Below, one piece after another: positions 1-5,743 of a DNA stretch of 5,743 bases (position 1 is the first letter of the stretch; the number at the start of each line of letters is the position of its first letter). The stretch comes from DATCVA01 sp036567205. GTDB lineage: Bacteria > Pseudomonadota > Gammaproteobacteria > Burkholderiales > Burkholderiaceae_B. The notes below the pieces were generated by a model. It did not search any database, was not told the origin of the DNA, and saw only the letters and a list, made by a program, of their open reading frames with translations. A program made the position numbers and the translations under genes. Location of the stretch: contig DATCVA010000001.1 of NCBI GenBank assembly GCA_036567205.1, positions 1 to 5,743 on the forward strand, written 5' to 3'.

Positions 1-1
1 C

Positions 2-154
2 GGACAACCCAGCGGACTGACCCATGCGGTCGAGGTGCTGGAGTCCGTACAGGGCATTGCCCTGACCAAATTCACCAGTCGCGACGTTGTGCGCCACCCC
101 CTGGTCGCGCGAATTGTCGAGGCCTATGAACGGGCCGGCAATCATGTCAATTAG
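2..154 (+). CDS. phoH: PhoH-like ATPase (YbeZ family), C-terminal fragment
   Basis: This is the last 50 codons of a gene that begins before the window, ending at the TAG at 152-154. The visible residues include GLTHAVEVLESVQGI, followed by FTSRDVVRHPLVARIVEAYE. This matches the conserved C-terminal end of PhoH/YbeZ-type P-loop ATPases, in which a DVVRHPLV-like segment lies near the terminus. The nucleotide-binding motifs are upstream and not visible. Family members are cytoplasmic ATPases linked to RNA metabolism, and E. coli YbeZ is reported to work with YbeY. The neighbouring ybeY gene overlaps its 3' end by 11 bp, in keeping with the usual order in beta- and gammaproteobacteria. Identification rests on a short fragment plus gene order, but both agree. 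Confidence 0.9.
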   Translation, partial: GQPSGLTHAVEVLESVQGIALTKFTSRDVVRHPLVARIVEAYERAGNHVN

Positions 155-617
155 GCTGGCTCTGGCCGTTCAGTACGGCACAGCTATGCCCGAACTACCG
201 CGCTGGCGCTTGCGTCGCTGGGTGCAGCATGCGCTGAATGCTGTAGTAGCGCAGGATGCTGCGCAAGGCCTGCGCGGCGCCGCGTTAACTTTGCGGCTGG
301 TCGATGCCGAAGAAGGCCGCGAGCTGAATCGGCAGTTTCGCGATAAAGACTATGCAACCAATGTGCTGACCTTTGAATACGGCCTGGACCCCGATGGCAC
401 GCTTAACGGCGATATTGTTCTATGCGTTCCTGTGCTGCGGCGCGAAGCGCAAGAGCAAGACAAAACCCTTCTGGATCATGCCGCGCACCTGACCATCCAT
501 GGCGTATTGCATTCCCTGGGATACGATCACATCGATATCGATGACGCGCTTGAAATGGAAACGCTGGAAACCGAAATCCTGAAAAAGATGGGAATTGCCA
601 ATCCCTATCAGGCATAA
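144..617 (+). CDS. ybeY: Endoribonuclease YbeY (rRNA maturation factor)
   Basis: The 157-residue product is a single-domain, zinc-dependent endoribonuclease of the UPF0054/YbeY family, which acts in the cytoplasm in 16S rRNA 3'-end maturation and ribosome quality control. The signature HGVLHSLGYDH at residues 119-129 supplies the three zinc-binding histidines (H119, H123, H129). The FRDKDYATNVLTF segment at residues 65-77 contains the conserved functional arginine (R66). The E-rich ALEMETLETEIL helix and the final NPY are also typical, and the length is close to E. coli YbeY. The ATG at 144 is chosen because it gives the family-typical N-terminus and the usual short overlap with phoH. ATGs at 87 and 126 are in frame, but would add residues encoded by the phoH reading region. 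No strong Shine-Dalgarno sequence precedes 144, which suggests translational coupling to phoH. Function is very likely; the exact start is less certain. Confidence 0.96.
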   Translation: MSIRLALAVQYGTAMPELPRWRLRRWVQHALNAVVAQDAAQGLRGAALTLRLVDAEEGRELNRQFRDKDYATNVLTFEYGLDPDGTLNGDIVLCVPVLRREAQEQDKTLLDHAAHLTIHGVLHSLGYDHIDIDDALEMETLETEILKKMGIANPYQA

Positions 618-669
618 CCATATGCCTTTCCCGTAAATGTCATAACCGCAATCGTAATTTGGGTTATGC
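611..669 (+). promoter_or_regulatory. Inverted repeats in the ybeY-corC gap, possible attenuator
   Basis: The ybeY-corC spacer holds three related inverted repeats. GGCATA (611-616) and TATGCC (621-626) form a 6-bp stem with a 4-base loop across the ybeY stop codon, followed by TTT. GCATAACC (612-619) can instead pair with GGTTATGC (662-669). CATAACC (641-647) can pair with GGTTATG (662-668). The arms compete, so only one long-range pairing can form at a time. The stems are short and there is no long U tract, so this is at most a weak terminator or a processing/attenuation site. TATGCT at 665-670 resembles a -10 box, but I found no good -35 partner. The function is inferred; only the complementarity is seen. 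Confidence 0.25.
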
Positions 670-699
670 TAAAAGTCCTTGTAACCAGTCCTGTGGACA

Positions 700-1584
700 A
701 TGTCAGAACCTAGCCCCCCCGATGCCGAGCCCCGCCCGGCAAAATCCTCATCCAAATCCTTATTAAATAAACTTGTCTCGCTAATACGTCCCGAGCCCGA
801 AGACCGCGAAGACATCAAAGCCGTTCTCGAGGCCGCGCACGACCGGAAAGTACTTGATGGCGAAGCCTATGCCATGATTTCCGGAGCGCTCGAAGTTGCC
901 AACCAGACTGTGGCCGACATTATGGTGCCACGCTCGAAAATGGACATGCTCGACATCAGCAAACCGTTGTCGGAAATACTGCCAGACATCATCGAAACAG
1001 GCCATTCGCGCTTCCCGATCTACGAAAACGATCGGGACAATATTGTTGGCATACTGCTGGCCAAAGACCTGCTGATGACCATCACCAACCCGTCTATCGA
1101 CTTGCGCCCTCTTGTGCGCCCAGCGGTGTTTATTCCAGAAACGAAACGTCTTAACGTACTGCTGCACGATTTTCGCAGCAGCCGCAACCATCTGGCCATA
1201 GTCATTGACGAACATGGCGGCACCTCGGGTCTGGTCACTATGGAAGACGTACTCGAACAAATTGTCGGCGACATCGAAGACGAATACGATGAGGACGCTG
1301 AAAAAACCATCTTCCAGACCGGCACCAATAACTGGCGAGCGATGGGCATTACCGAAATTGCGGTATTTAACCGTGCGTTCAATACCGACTTGCCCGACGA
1401 CGACTACGACACGCTGGGCGGCTGGCTAACAGCCGAATTAGGCCGCATTCCAAAGCGAGGCGACAACATCAGTTTCCAGGGCCTTAACATTACCGTCGTC
1501 GGCGCCGACGCCAAGCGCGTCTTGTGGCTGCATATCCAGCACGACGAACAAAGCGAGTTTTCTCTACCCGATGCAGCCGAGTAG
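700..1584 (+). CDS. corC: CorC/YbeX family CBS-domain protein (Mg/Co homeostasis)
   Basis: The product has 294 residues, close to E. coli YbeX/CorC (292). It has a short polar tail (1-30), a helical linker, and a CBS-domain pair at about residues 73-190, including VADIMVPRSKM, SRFPIYENDRDNIVGILLAKDLL and HLAIVIDEHGGTSGLVTMED. A CorC/HlyC transporter-associated domain follows at about 205-285. There is no DUF21 transmembrane domain and no signal peptide, so it should be soluble. This separates it from the membrane-bound CorB/CNNM-type exporters. CBS pairs in this family bind adenine nucleotides. The family has been linked genetically to magnesium and cobalt efflux and, in E. coli, to ribosome-related phenotypes, but its biochemical role is not firmly known. 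The ATG at 700 is the natural family start; its Shine-Dalgarno is weak. The 3' end overlaps lnt by 14 bp, suggesting co-translation. Confidence 0.95.
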   Translation: MSEPSPPDAEPRPAKSSSKSLLNKLVSLIRPEPEDREDIKAVLEAAHDRKVLDGEAYAMISGALEVANQTVADIMVPRSKMDMLDISKPLSEILPDIIETGHSRFPIYENDRDNIVGILLAKDLLMTITNPSIDLRPLVRPAVFIPETKRLNVLLHDFRSSRNHLAIVIDEHGGTSGLVTMEDVLEQIVGDIEDEYDEDAEKTIFQTGTNNWRAMGITEIAVFNRAFNTDLPDDDYDTLGGWLTAELGRIPKRGDNISFQGLNITVVGADAKRVLWLHIQHDEQSEFSLPDAAE

Positions 1585-3259
1585 TCCCTTAATGCAAACG
1601 CGCGCGCAGGCCCGCTGGAAGCGCCCGATAATACTCATACTGCTGGGCGCCATCCACGCGCTGTCGTTCGCGCCAGGGCCCCTGCCAGCATGGGCCCTGC
1701 CTTTTGTCCAGTTGATAACGCTGGCCTTCCTTGCCTATTATGTTTTCAAGGCGCACGCGGTCCGGCAGGCAGCGCTGACTGGATTTTTGTTTGGCCTGGG
1801 CAACTTCACCCTGGGGTTTTATTGGCTATACATCAGCCTGCACTTTTATGGCGGGCTTGCCGCGCCACTGGCGGCAAGCTCCATCCTTATTCTGGGCGCC
1901 ACTGAAGCGTTATTTATTACGCTGGCGGTTTCCCTTGCCCGCTGGCTGACTGGCCCGCATCTAAATACGGTTTCAAGCTATCGCCGGCAATTATTGATTG
2001 CAGCCGTTTGGGCTTCGTGCTGGACCGCTGCCGAATGGCTGCGTGGGACGCTGTTTACAGGTTTTCCCTGGCTGAATATCGGCTATGCCCATGTCGAAGG
2101 CGTTTTTGCTGGCTGGGCGCCCATTGTTGGCGTTTATGGCCTGGCGTGGCTGGCGTCATTTGCCGCAGCTGCCATGGCCCTGCTGGCCTGCGCCAAAGAC
2201 ACCCAGAACGATGCCAGGGCTGCCGTGACTGTTGCCATCGCAGTAGTCGCCGGCCTGATCGGCATTGCATTGGCCCATATTGCCTGGTCCAGCCCGCACG
2301 GCAAGCCCATCATGGTTCGTCTTGTGCAAGGCAATGTCCCTCAGTCCGAAAAATTCGACCCGGCGCTCATGGAGCAAGGGATGGCTACTTATATGCACCT
2401 GGCGGCGCTGCCGCCCAAAGATGCAAATAGCGCACCGGATATGATTGTTTTGCCGGAAACCGTCATGCCTCTCTTCCAGGATCGTTATGCTTCTCAGGTT
2501 TGGCAGCAATGGCTGGACATTGCCGGCGAGCGCCAGGCAAGCATACTGATGGGCGTTCCCCTGCACAGCAGAATCGACGGCGCCGACCGCTACACCAACA
2601 GCGCCATTGCGTTCTCGTCCGGCACACCCTTGTCGCAGTTGCAATCCGGCAATCTGGACATGCGCTACGACAAACATCACCTGGTGCCCTTTGGCGAATT
2701 CATTCCGCCCGGCTTTCGCTGGTTTGTTGACGCCATGCGGATCCCTCTAGGCGACTTTGACCGCGGAACTACGCGTCAAGCTCTTTTCGACCTGAAAGGC
2801 CAGGTCGTTGCTCCCAATATTTGCTACGAAGACGTGTTCGGCGAAGAAATCATTCAATCCGTTCGCCCCAGCGAACAATATGGCCCCGGAGCCACGCTTC
2901 TGATTAATGTCAGCAATCTGGCCTGGTTCGGCGACTCATGGGCCCTGCGCCAGCATTTGCAAATTTCCCGTATGCGGGCGCTGGAAACAGCCCGCCCAAT
3001 GATCCGGGCGACCAACACCGGCATGACAGCCGCCATCGATCCTGACGGAGCCGTGCGGGCGGTCCTGCCAGCCCAAAGCAAAGGGATTCTGGATGTTGAG
3101 GTTCAGGGCACAAGCGGGCTGACTCCTTATGTGCGCTGGGGCAATATTCCCGTCCTGGCCTGGACTGCGCTGTTTTTGCTATTTGGCCTGGCCCTGCGAG
3201 CCCGACGGAGCAGACAGTACATTTGCACGGCAAGCGAAGCCGACACACGTCGCGATTGA
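1571..3259 (+). CDS. lnt: Apolipoprotein N-acyltransferase
   Basis: Lnt is an inner-membrane enzyme that transfers an acyl chain from phospholipid to the N-terminal cysteine of apolipoproteins, the last step of lipoprotein maturation. The 562-residue product has a hydrophobic N-terminal half (roughly seven membrane segments, residues 18-240), a periplasmic nitrilase-like domain (about 247-510) and a final membrane helix (about 526-545). The catalytic triad is recognisable: E296 in VLPETVMP, K368 in YDKHHLVPFGEF and C418 in NICYEDVFGEE, with spacing similar to E. coli E267-K335-C387. SNLAWFGDSWALRQHLQISRMRALE is also characteristic. The ATG at 1571 overlaps corC; an in-frame ATG at 1592 (residue 8) is an alternative, and neither has a strong Shine-Dalgarno. 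The last 16 residues (SRQYICTASEADTRRD, after the final helix) are encoded mostly by a repeated DNA element, so this tail is probably not ancestral. Confidence 0.97.
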   Translation: MQPSSPLMQTRAQARWKRPIILILLGAIHALSFAPGPLPAWALPFVQLITLAFLAYYVFKAHAVRQAALTGFLFGLGNFTLGFYWLYISLHFYGGLAAPLAASSILILGATEALFITLAVSLARWLTGPHLNTVSSYRRQLLIAAVWASCWTAAEWLRGTLFTGFPWLNIGYAHVEGVFAGWAPIVGVYGLAWLASFAAAAMALLACAKDTQNDARAAVTVAIAVVAGLIGIALAHIAWSSPHGKPIMVRLVQGNVPQSEKFDPALMEQGMATYMHLAALPPKDANSAPDMIVLPETVMPLFQDRYASQVWQQWLDIAGERQASILMGVPLHSRIDGADRYTNSAIAFSSGTPLSQLQSGNLDMRYDKHHLVPFGEFIPPGFRWFVDAMRIPLGDFDRGTTRQALFDLKGQVVAPNICYEDVFGEEIIQSVRPSEQYGPGATLLINVSNLAWFGDSWALRQHLQISRMRALETARPMIRATNTGMTAAIDPDGAVRAVLPAQSKGILDVEVQGTSGLTPYVRWGNIPVLAWTALFLLFGLALRARRSRQYICTASEADTRRD

Positions 3260-3263
3260 TTTG
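3210..3263 (+). repeat. 54-bp direct repeat, copy 1 (inside lnt 3' end)
   Basis: This 54-base stretch recurs at 3309-3362 with three substitutions (C/T, C/G and G/A). It starts with GCAGACAGTACATTTG and ends with GATTGATTTG. It spans the final codons and stop of lnt. It carries the CGGC-AAGCGAA-GCCG hairpin (4-bp stem, 7-base loop), but a C replaces T in the adjoining GTACA-TT-TGTAC palindrome, which is therefore imperfect here. The similarity is read directly from the sequence; whether it belongs to a genome-wide intergenic repeat family is inferred. Confidence 0.9.
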
Positions 3264-3269
3264 ACGCTT

Positions 3270-3372
3270 ATTCCATTTCCAAATCAATTGTGAACACGAA
3301 GGCAAAGCGCAGACAGTACATTTGTACGGCAAGCGAAGCCGACACAGGTCACGATTGATTTGGAAATGGAAT
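3270..3372. repeat. 103-bp unit bounded by perfect 19-bp inverted repeats
   Basis: ATTCCATTTCCAAATCAAT at 3270-3288 is the exact reverse complement of 3354-3372. The arms enclose 65 bases that hold most of direct-repeat copy 2, with its GTACA-TT-TGTAC and CGGC/GCCG hairpins. The unit sits between the convergent lnt and GGDEF-EAL genes, and its right arm overlaps the last base of the GGDEF-EAL stop codon. The structure resembles a small non-coding repeat (MITE- or REP-like) and could act as a bidirectional mRNA end. There is no flanking U tract, so a classic intrinsic terminator is not supported. No coding potential is seen inside. No clear target-site duplication is visible. Confidence 0.75.
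3309..3362 (+). repeat. 54-bp direct repeat, copy 2 (intergenic)
   Basis: This is the second copy of the sequence at 3210-3263, offset by 99 bases and matching at 51 of 54 positions. Here the palindrome GTACA-TT-TGTAC (3316-3327) is perfect and is followed directly by the CGGC-AAGCGAA-GCCG stem-loop (3327-3341). The copy runs into the right inverted-repeat arm of the 103-bp unit. It is non-coding on the plus strand and lies just downstream of the stop codon of the minus-strand gene. Confidence 0.9.
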
Positions 3373-5429
3373 CAGGCCTCGGCCCATCTGGACTCAAGCA
3401 ACTTGCCGAATCTCTGGGCGCTAACAGGTCTGGAAAACAGATAGCCCTGAGCGTAGTCGCAACCTGCGGCAGCTAGCAAAGCGAGCTGCTGCGTGGTCCC
3501 TACCCCTTCGGCTATAACCTGAAGCCCCAGCTTGTGCGCCATGACGATAATTGCTTCGCAAAGCGCCATGTCATCGGAAGCGAGCGCTAAATTCTGCACA
3601 AAGGACCGGTCTATTTTAATGTAATCAATATGGAATTTTTTAAGGTAAGACAACGACGAATAGCCTGTCCCGAAATCATCCAGCGCAACCTGTATACCTG
3701 CATCGCGAAACGCCAGCAGTTTCTCGGTAACTTCCGGGCTGACGTCCATTAATAACCGCTCGGTAATTTCAACGACGACGCTTTGTCCCGGCAGACCCAG
3801 CCCCTGCAAATATTCCAGCCAGTCATCATGACGTATGCCTTCGCTTCGGAACTGGACAGGCGACACATTGATGCTGACCTGAAAATCCGGATTGCCGCCC
3901 CTGCGCCACTGCGCAGCCTGGCGCGCGGCTTCCTTAAATACCCACTCGCCGATACTGACGATCATGCCGGTGTCTTCCGCAAAATCGATAAAGTCGGCCG
4001 GGCTGACCACGCCTTGCTGAAGATGTTTCCACCGGATTAACGCTTCGGCCTTCACTATCGCGCCAGTACTCAGCTGAACGATAGGCTGATAGTGCAATTC
4101 AAACTGCTTATCCGCCAGCGCACTGCCTATCTCGCGCGAAAGCTGGCGCCGGACATTCGCCGTTTCCTGCAAATAAGGAGTGAAGTAGTTGTACTGGTTA
4201 CGCCCCGCGTCTTTGGCAGCATACATGGCTAAATCGGCATTCTTGATCAGGCTTTCAATATCCCGCGCGTCATCGGGGTAAAACGTTACGCCGATGCTAG
4301 CCGATATGTGGGCCTCGTCGCGCCCCAACACATAAGTCTTGGCCAAACGCTGCAAAATCGCCTGGCAAATGCGTCCTACTATTTCCATGTCGTCGAATTC
4401 GCCGATAATAATCGTGAACTCATCTCCGCCCATGCGCGCTACGGTATCCGATGAGCGCACGCAAGCGCTTAGCCGCTTGGCCACCTGCTTAAGCATCTGG
4501 TCACCCATACCGTGCCCCAGCGTGTCATTAATATCCTTGAAAAAATCCAGATCAAGAAACAGCAGTGCCAACCGCGACTTCGCACGCCGGGATTTAGCCA
4601 GCTCAATTTTAAGGCGGTCATGAAATAACTGGCGGTTTGGCAGGCCGGTAAGCTGATCGTAATTAACCTGATGCCAAACAAATTCATCCGACTTTTTCTT
4701 CTGGGTAATATCCGAAAGCAAACCTACCCGGCAGCGTACCGAACCATCGGCGTTATACGAAGTATGAATGCTAAGCCGCTCGGCATACTCTTCCCCATTC
4801 TTGCGCCGGCTCCATACGTCTCCCTGCCATTGGCCGCTGGAGTTAAGCGCGTTTCGCATCTGCCGGTAAAATACACGGCTATGACGGCCCGAGCTTAAGG
4901 CATTAAGCGGCTGCCCGATAACTTCGCGCAGGCTGTAACCGGTAATACGGGTGAAAGCCGGGTTAACGGTGATGATGGCGCCGCTCTCGTCGTAGATAAC
5001 AATGGCTTCGCTACTATGCTCGTACACCAGCGAGGCCACGCCTGCGGAACTTTCAACGTTTTTACGCAAGGAAATGTCGAGCATGATCCCACCCACTACC
5101 GTCTTGCCGTCAATATCCAACCGGCCCGCGAACACCTCGACATCGATATAAGTGCCATCTTTGCGGCGCGCACGGCGTTCATGACGAATCTCGCGAACCT
5201 CGCCAGCCAGTATCCGTTCAATATTTTTTTCGACTATAAATCGTTCATCGTCGGCAACCGTATCGAAAATGTTCAATGACGCCACCATTTCGATGCCATC
5301 GTATTGAAGCATTTCGGCCAGCCTGGCGTTTACAAATCGAAACGCGCCGTCTTGCACAACATACACACCAACAAGAGCACTCTCGGCAAACTTGCGAAAT
5401 ATGGCCTCAGCCTGGATCGGTTTCTGCAT
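3372..5429 (-). CDS. PAS-PAS-GGDEF-EAL cyclic-di-GMP signalling protein
   Basis: The 685-residue protein has a first PAS domain (about 9-123), a second (about 132-246, ending in the SDITQKKKS linker), a GGDEF domain (about 256-415) and an EAL domain (about 430-680). No transmembrane segment or signal peptide is seen, so it should be cytoplasmic. The GGDEF motif is intact at residues 334-338 in ARMGGDEF, and an RxxD inhibitory site (RSSD, 325-328) lies five residues before it. The EAL domain keeps E462 (EALIRW), N521, E554, the DDFGTG aspartates 584-585, K605, E641 and Q661, so phosphodiesterase activity is plausible. The usual EGVE reads EGVG here (G644). The protein could make or degrade c-di-GMP, with the PAS domains sensing an unknown signal. 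Its specific target is unknown. The ATG at 5429 is preferred; a TTG at 5435 would add two residues. It is convergent with lnt and looks monocistronic. Confidence 0.95.
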   Translation of the reverse strand: MQKPIQAEAIFRKFAESALVGVYVVQDGAFRFVNARLAEMLQYDGIEMVASLNIFDTVADDERFIVEKNIERILAGEVREIRHERRARRKDGTYIDVEVFAGRLDIDGKTVVGGIMLDISLRKNVESSAGVASLVYEHSSEAIVIYDESGAIITVNPAFTRITGYSLREVIGQPLNALSSGRHSRVFYRQMRNALNSSGQWQGDVWSRRKNGEEYAERLSIHTSYNADGSVRCRVGLLSDITQKKKSDEFVWHQVNYDQLTGLPNRQLFHDRLKIELAKSRRAKSRLALLFLDLDFFKDINDTLGHGMGDQMLKQVAKRLSACVRSSDTVARMGGDEFTIIIGEFDDMEIVGRICQAILQRLAKTYVLGRDEAHISASIGVTFYPDDARDIESLIKNADLAMYAAKDAGRNQYNYFTPYLQETANVRRQLSREIGSALADKQFELHYQPIVQLSTGAIVKAEALIRWKHLQQGVVSPADFIDFAEDTGMIVSIGEWVFKEAARQAAQWRRGGNPDFQVSINVSPVQFRSEGIRHDDWLEYLQGLGLPGQSVVVEITERLLMDVSPEVTEKLLAFRDAGIQVALDDFGTGYSSLSYLKKFHIDYIKIDRSFVQNLALASDDMALCEAIIVMAHKLGLQVIAEGVGTTQQLALLAAAGCDYAQGYLFSRPVSAQRFGKLLESRWAEA

Positions 5430-5437
5430 CAGCAAGG

Positions 5438-5446
5438 CCTACCTTT
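5438..5446 (-). promoter_or_regulatory. Ribosome binding region of the GGDEF-EAL gene
   Basis: On the minus strand the sequence reads AAAGGTAGGCC before the start. AGG at 5440-5438 lies eight bases before the ATG at 5429, while AAAGG at 5446-5442 lies six bases before the TTG at 5435. Both starts are therefore supported by a partial Shine-Dalgarno. ATG is favoured by codon type. Confidence 0.5.
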
Positions 5447-5613
5447 GAATTAATTGCTTACTCATATTGATGGAACCCGGCAGTTAAAAGATTAAGTATT
5501 ACATTAGCCAGAGCCGTGAAGAATAAAATCAGGTAGAAATTAATGCAGAATCGTTAAAAAATAGCGACATTTCCAACGCAAATCGGCAAAAACAGCTATC
5601 GACTGTCAAGGCA

Positions 5614-5656
5614 AAGTAGAAATGTCCGGTTTTCTCCCAAGTAGAAATGTCCGGTT
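5614..5656. repeat. Two tandem 18-bp repeats at the IS end
   Basis: AAGTAGAAATGTCCGGTT occurs at 5614-5631 and again, identically, at 5639-5656. The period is 25 bp and the spacer is TTCTCCC. Such duplicated subterminal motifs are typical transposase-binding sites at IS ends; that role is inferred here. Confidence 0.9.
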
Positions 5657-5742
5657 CAGGTGACTGTCGGGGGTTGATGTTGCGGGTTGGGGGTAGCGCT
5701 TGCCCAGCGCTTCCAGGGGTGTGTTTTGGCCGGTCGCTGTCG
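5656..5742 (-). CDS. Possible 3' end of a transposase gene (partial)
   Basis: One minus-strand frame is open from the window edge to a TGA at 5658-5656 and encodes 28 residues, including RPAKTHPWKRWASA and a proline-rich tail. It ends exactly at the inner edge of the IS terminal repeats, which is where a transposase gene would be expected to stop. A second frame is also open across this stretch (containing GQNTPLEALGKRYP) and continues through the repeats to a later stop, so the true frame is uncertain. No catalytic motif is visible in so short a piece. Confidence 0.35.
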   Translation of the reverse strand, partial: RQRPAKTHPWKRWASATPNPQHQPPTVT

Positions 5743-5743
5743 T

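Larger units (their letters stand above)
5604..5743. mobile_element. Terminus of an insertion sequence, cut by the window end
   Basis: From TGTCA at 5604 the sequence changes from AT-rich intergenic DNA to a GC-richer stretch that opens with two tandem copies of AAGTAGAAATGTCCGGTT. Ends beginning with TGT(CA) and followed by repeated transposase-binding motifs are known from several IS groups (for example IS21-like and IS1202/ISNCY-like elements). The AGAAATGTCCGG motif is familiar from IS ends in Burkholderiales, but I cannot assign the family from this fragment. The boundary at 5604 is inferred, since the other end and any target duplication lie outside the window. The insertion lies about 170 bp upstream of the c-di-GMP gene. 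Confidence 0.6.

Noticed and set aside
781..1260. 159-codon open frame on the minus strand inside corC
   Set aside because: It is antisense to a well-identified gene, has no recognisable domain, and is explained by codon bias of the plus-strand frame.
2156..2680. 174-codon open frame on the minus strand inside lnt
   Set aside because: It covers the coding region of the Lnt nitrilase domain on the opposite strand; composition is odd and no motif is recognisable.
2910..3332. 140-codon minus-strand open frame across the lnt 3' end and the repeats
   Set aside because: It runs through both copies of the repeat and the lnt coding sequence, giving a duplicated cysteine-rich KCTVC segment that simply reflects the DNA repeat.
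3260..3371. Intrinsic (rho-independent) terminator
   Set aside because: Stem-loops are present, but none is followed by a U tract on either strand.
3210..3372. CRISPR array
   Set aside because: Only two copies with substitutions, a 45-bp gap, one copy within a coding region, and no cas genes.
5455..5600. Sigma-70 promoter for the GGDEF-EAL gene
   Set aside because: The region is AT-rich and offers several weak hexamers on the minus strand, but no pair with good matches and 16-18 bp spacing could be singled out.

Overview
The window looks like chromosomal DNA of a betaproteobacterium, most likely Burkholderiales and perhaps Alcaligenaceae. The phoH-ybeY-corC-lnt order and the protein sequences support this, as does a moderate GC content (low to mid 50s % by eye, not computed). 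The genus cannot be settled from the sequence alone.

Positions 1-3259 (plus strand) hold the conserved housekeeping cluster: the 3' end of a PhoH-like ATPase gene, then ybeY (16S rRNA maturation endonuclease), corC/ybeX (CBS-domain protein linked to Mg/Co homeostasis) and lnt (apolipoprotein N-acyltransferase). phoH/ybeY and corC/lnt overlap by 11 and 14 bp, which suggests coupled translation. ybeY and corC are separated by 82 bp containing small inverted repeats. The cluster joins RNA metabolism (PhoH, YbeY) to envelope functions (Lnt), an arrangement common in beta- and gammaproteobacteria.

Positions 3210-3372 are a repeat-rich junction between the convergent lnt and c-di-GMP genes. A 54-bp sequence occurs twice in direct orientation, 99 bp apart. 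The second copy lies inside a 103-bp unit bounded by perfect 19-bp inverted repeats. The first copy encodes the last 16 codons of lnt plus its stop codon. The outer edge of the unit overlaps the stop codon of the next gene.

Positions 3372-5429 (minus strand) encode a soluble PAS-PAS-GGDEF-EAL protein with intact synthase, inhibitory-site and phosphodiesterase motifs. About 170 bp of AT-rich DNA without a convincing promoter lies upstream of it.

From about 5604 to the end, the sequence looks like the terminus of an insertion sequence: a TGTCA end, two identical 18-bp repeats with a 25-bp period, and a possible transposase 3' end on the minus strand. The window holds no clear new multi-gene system. 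The most distinctive signal is the repeat structure at the lnt junction.
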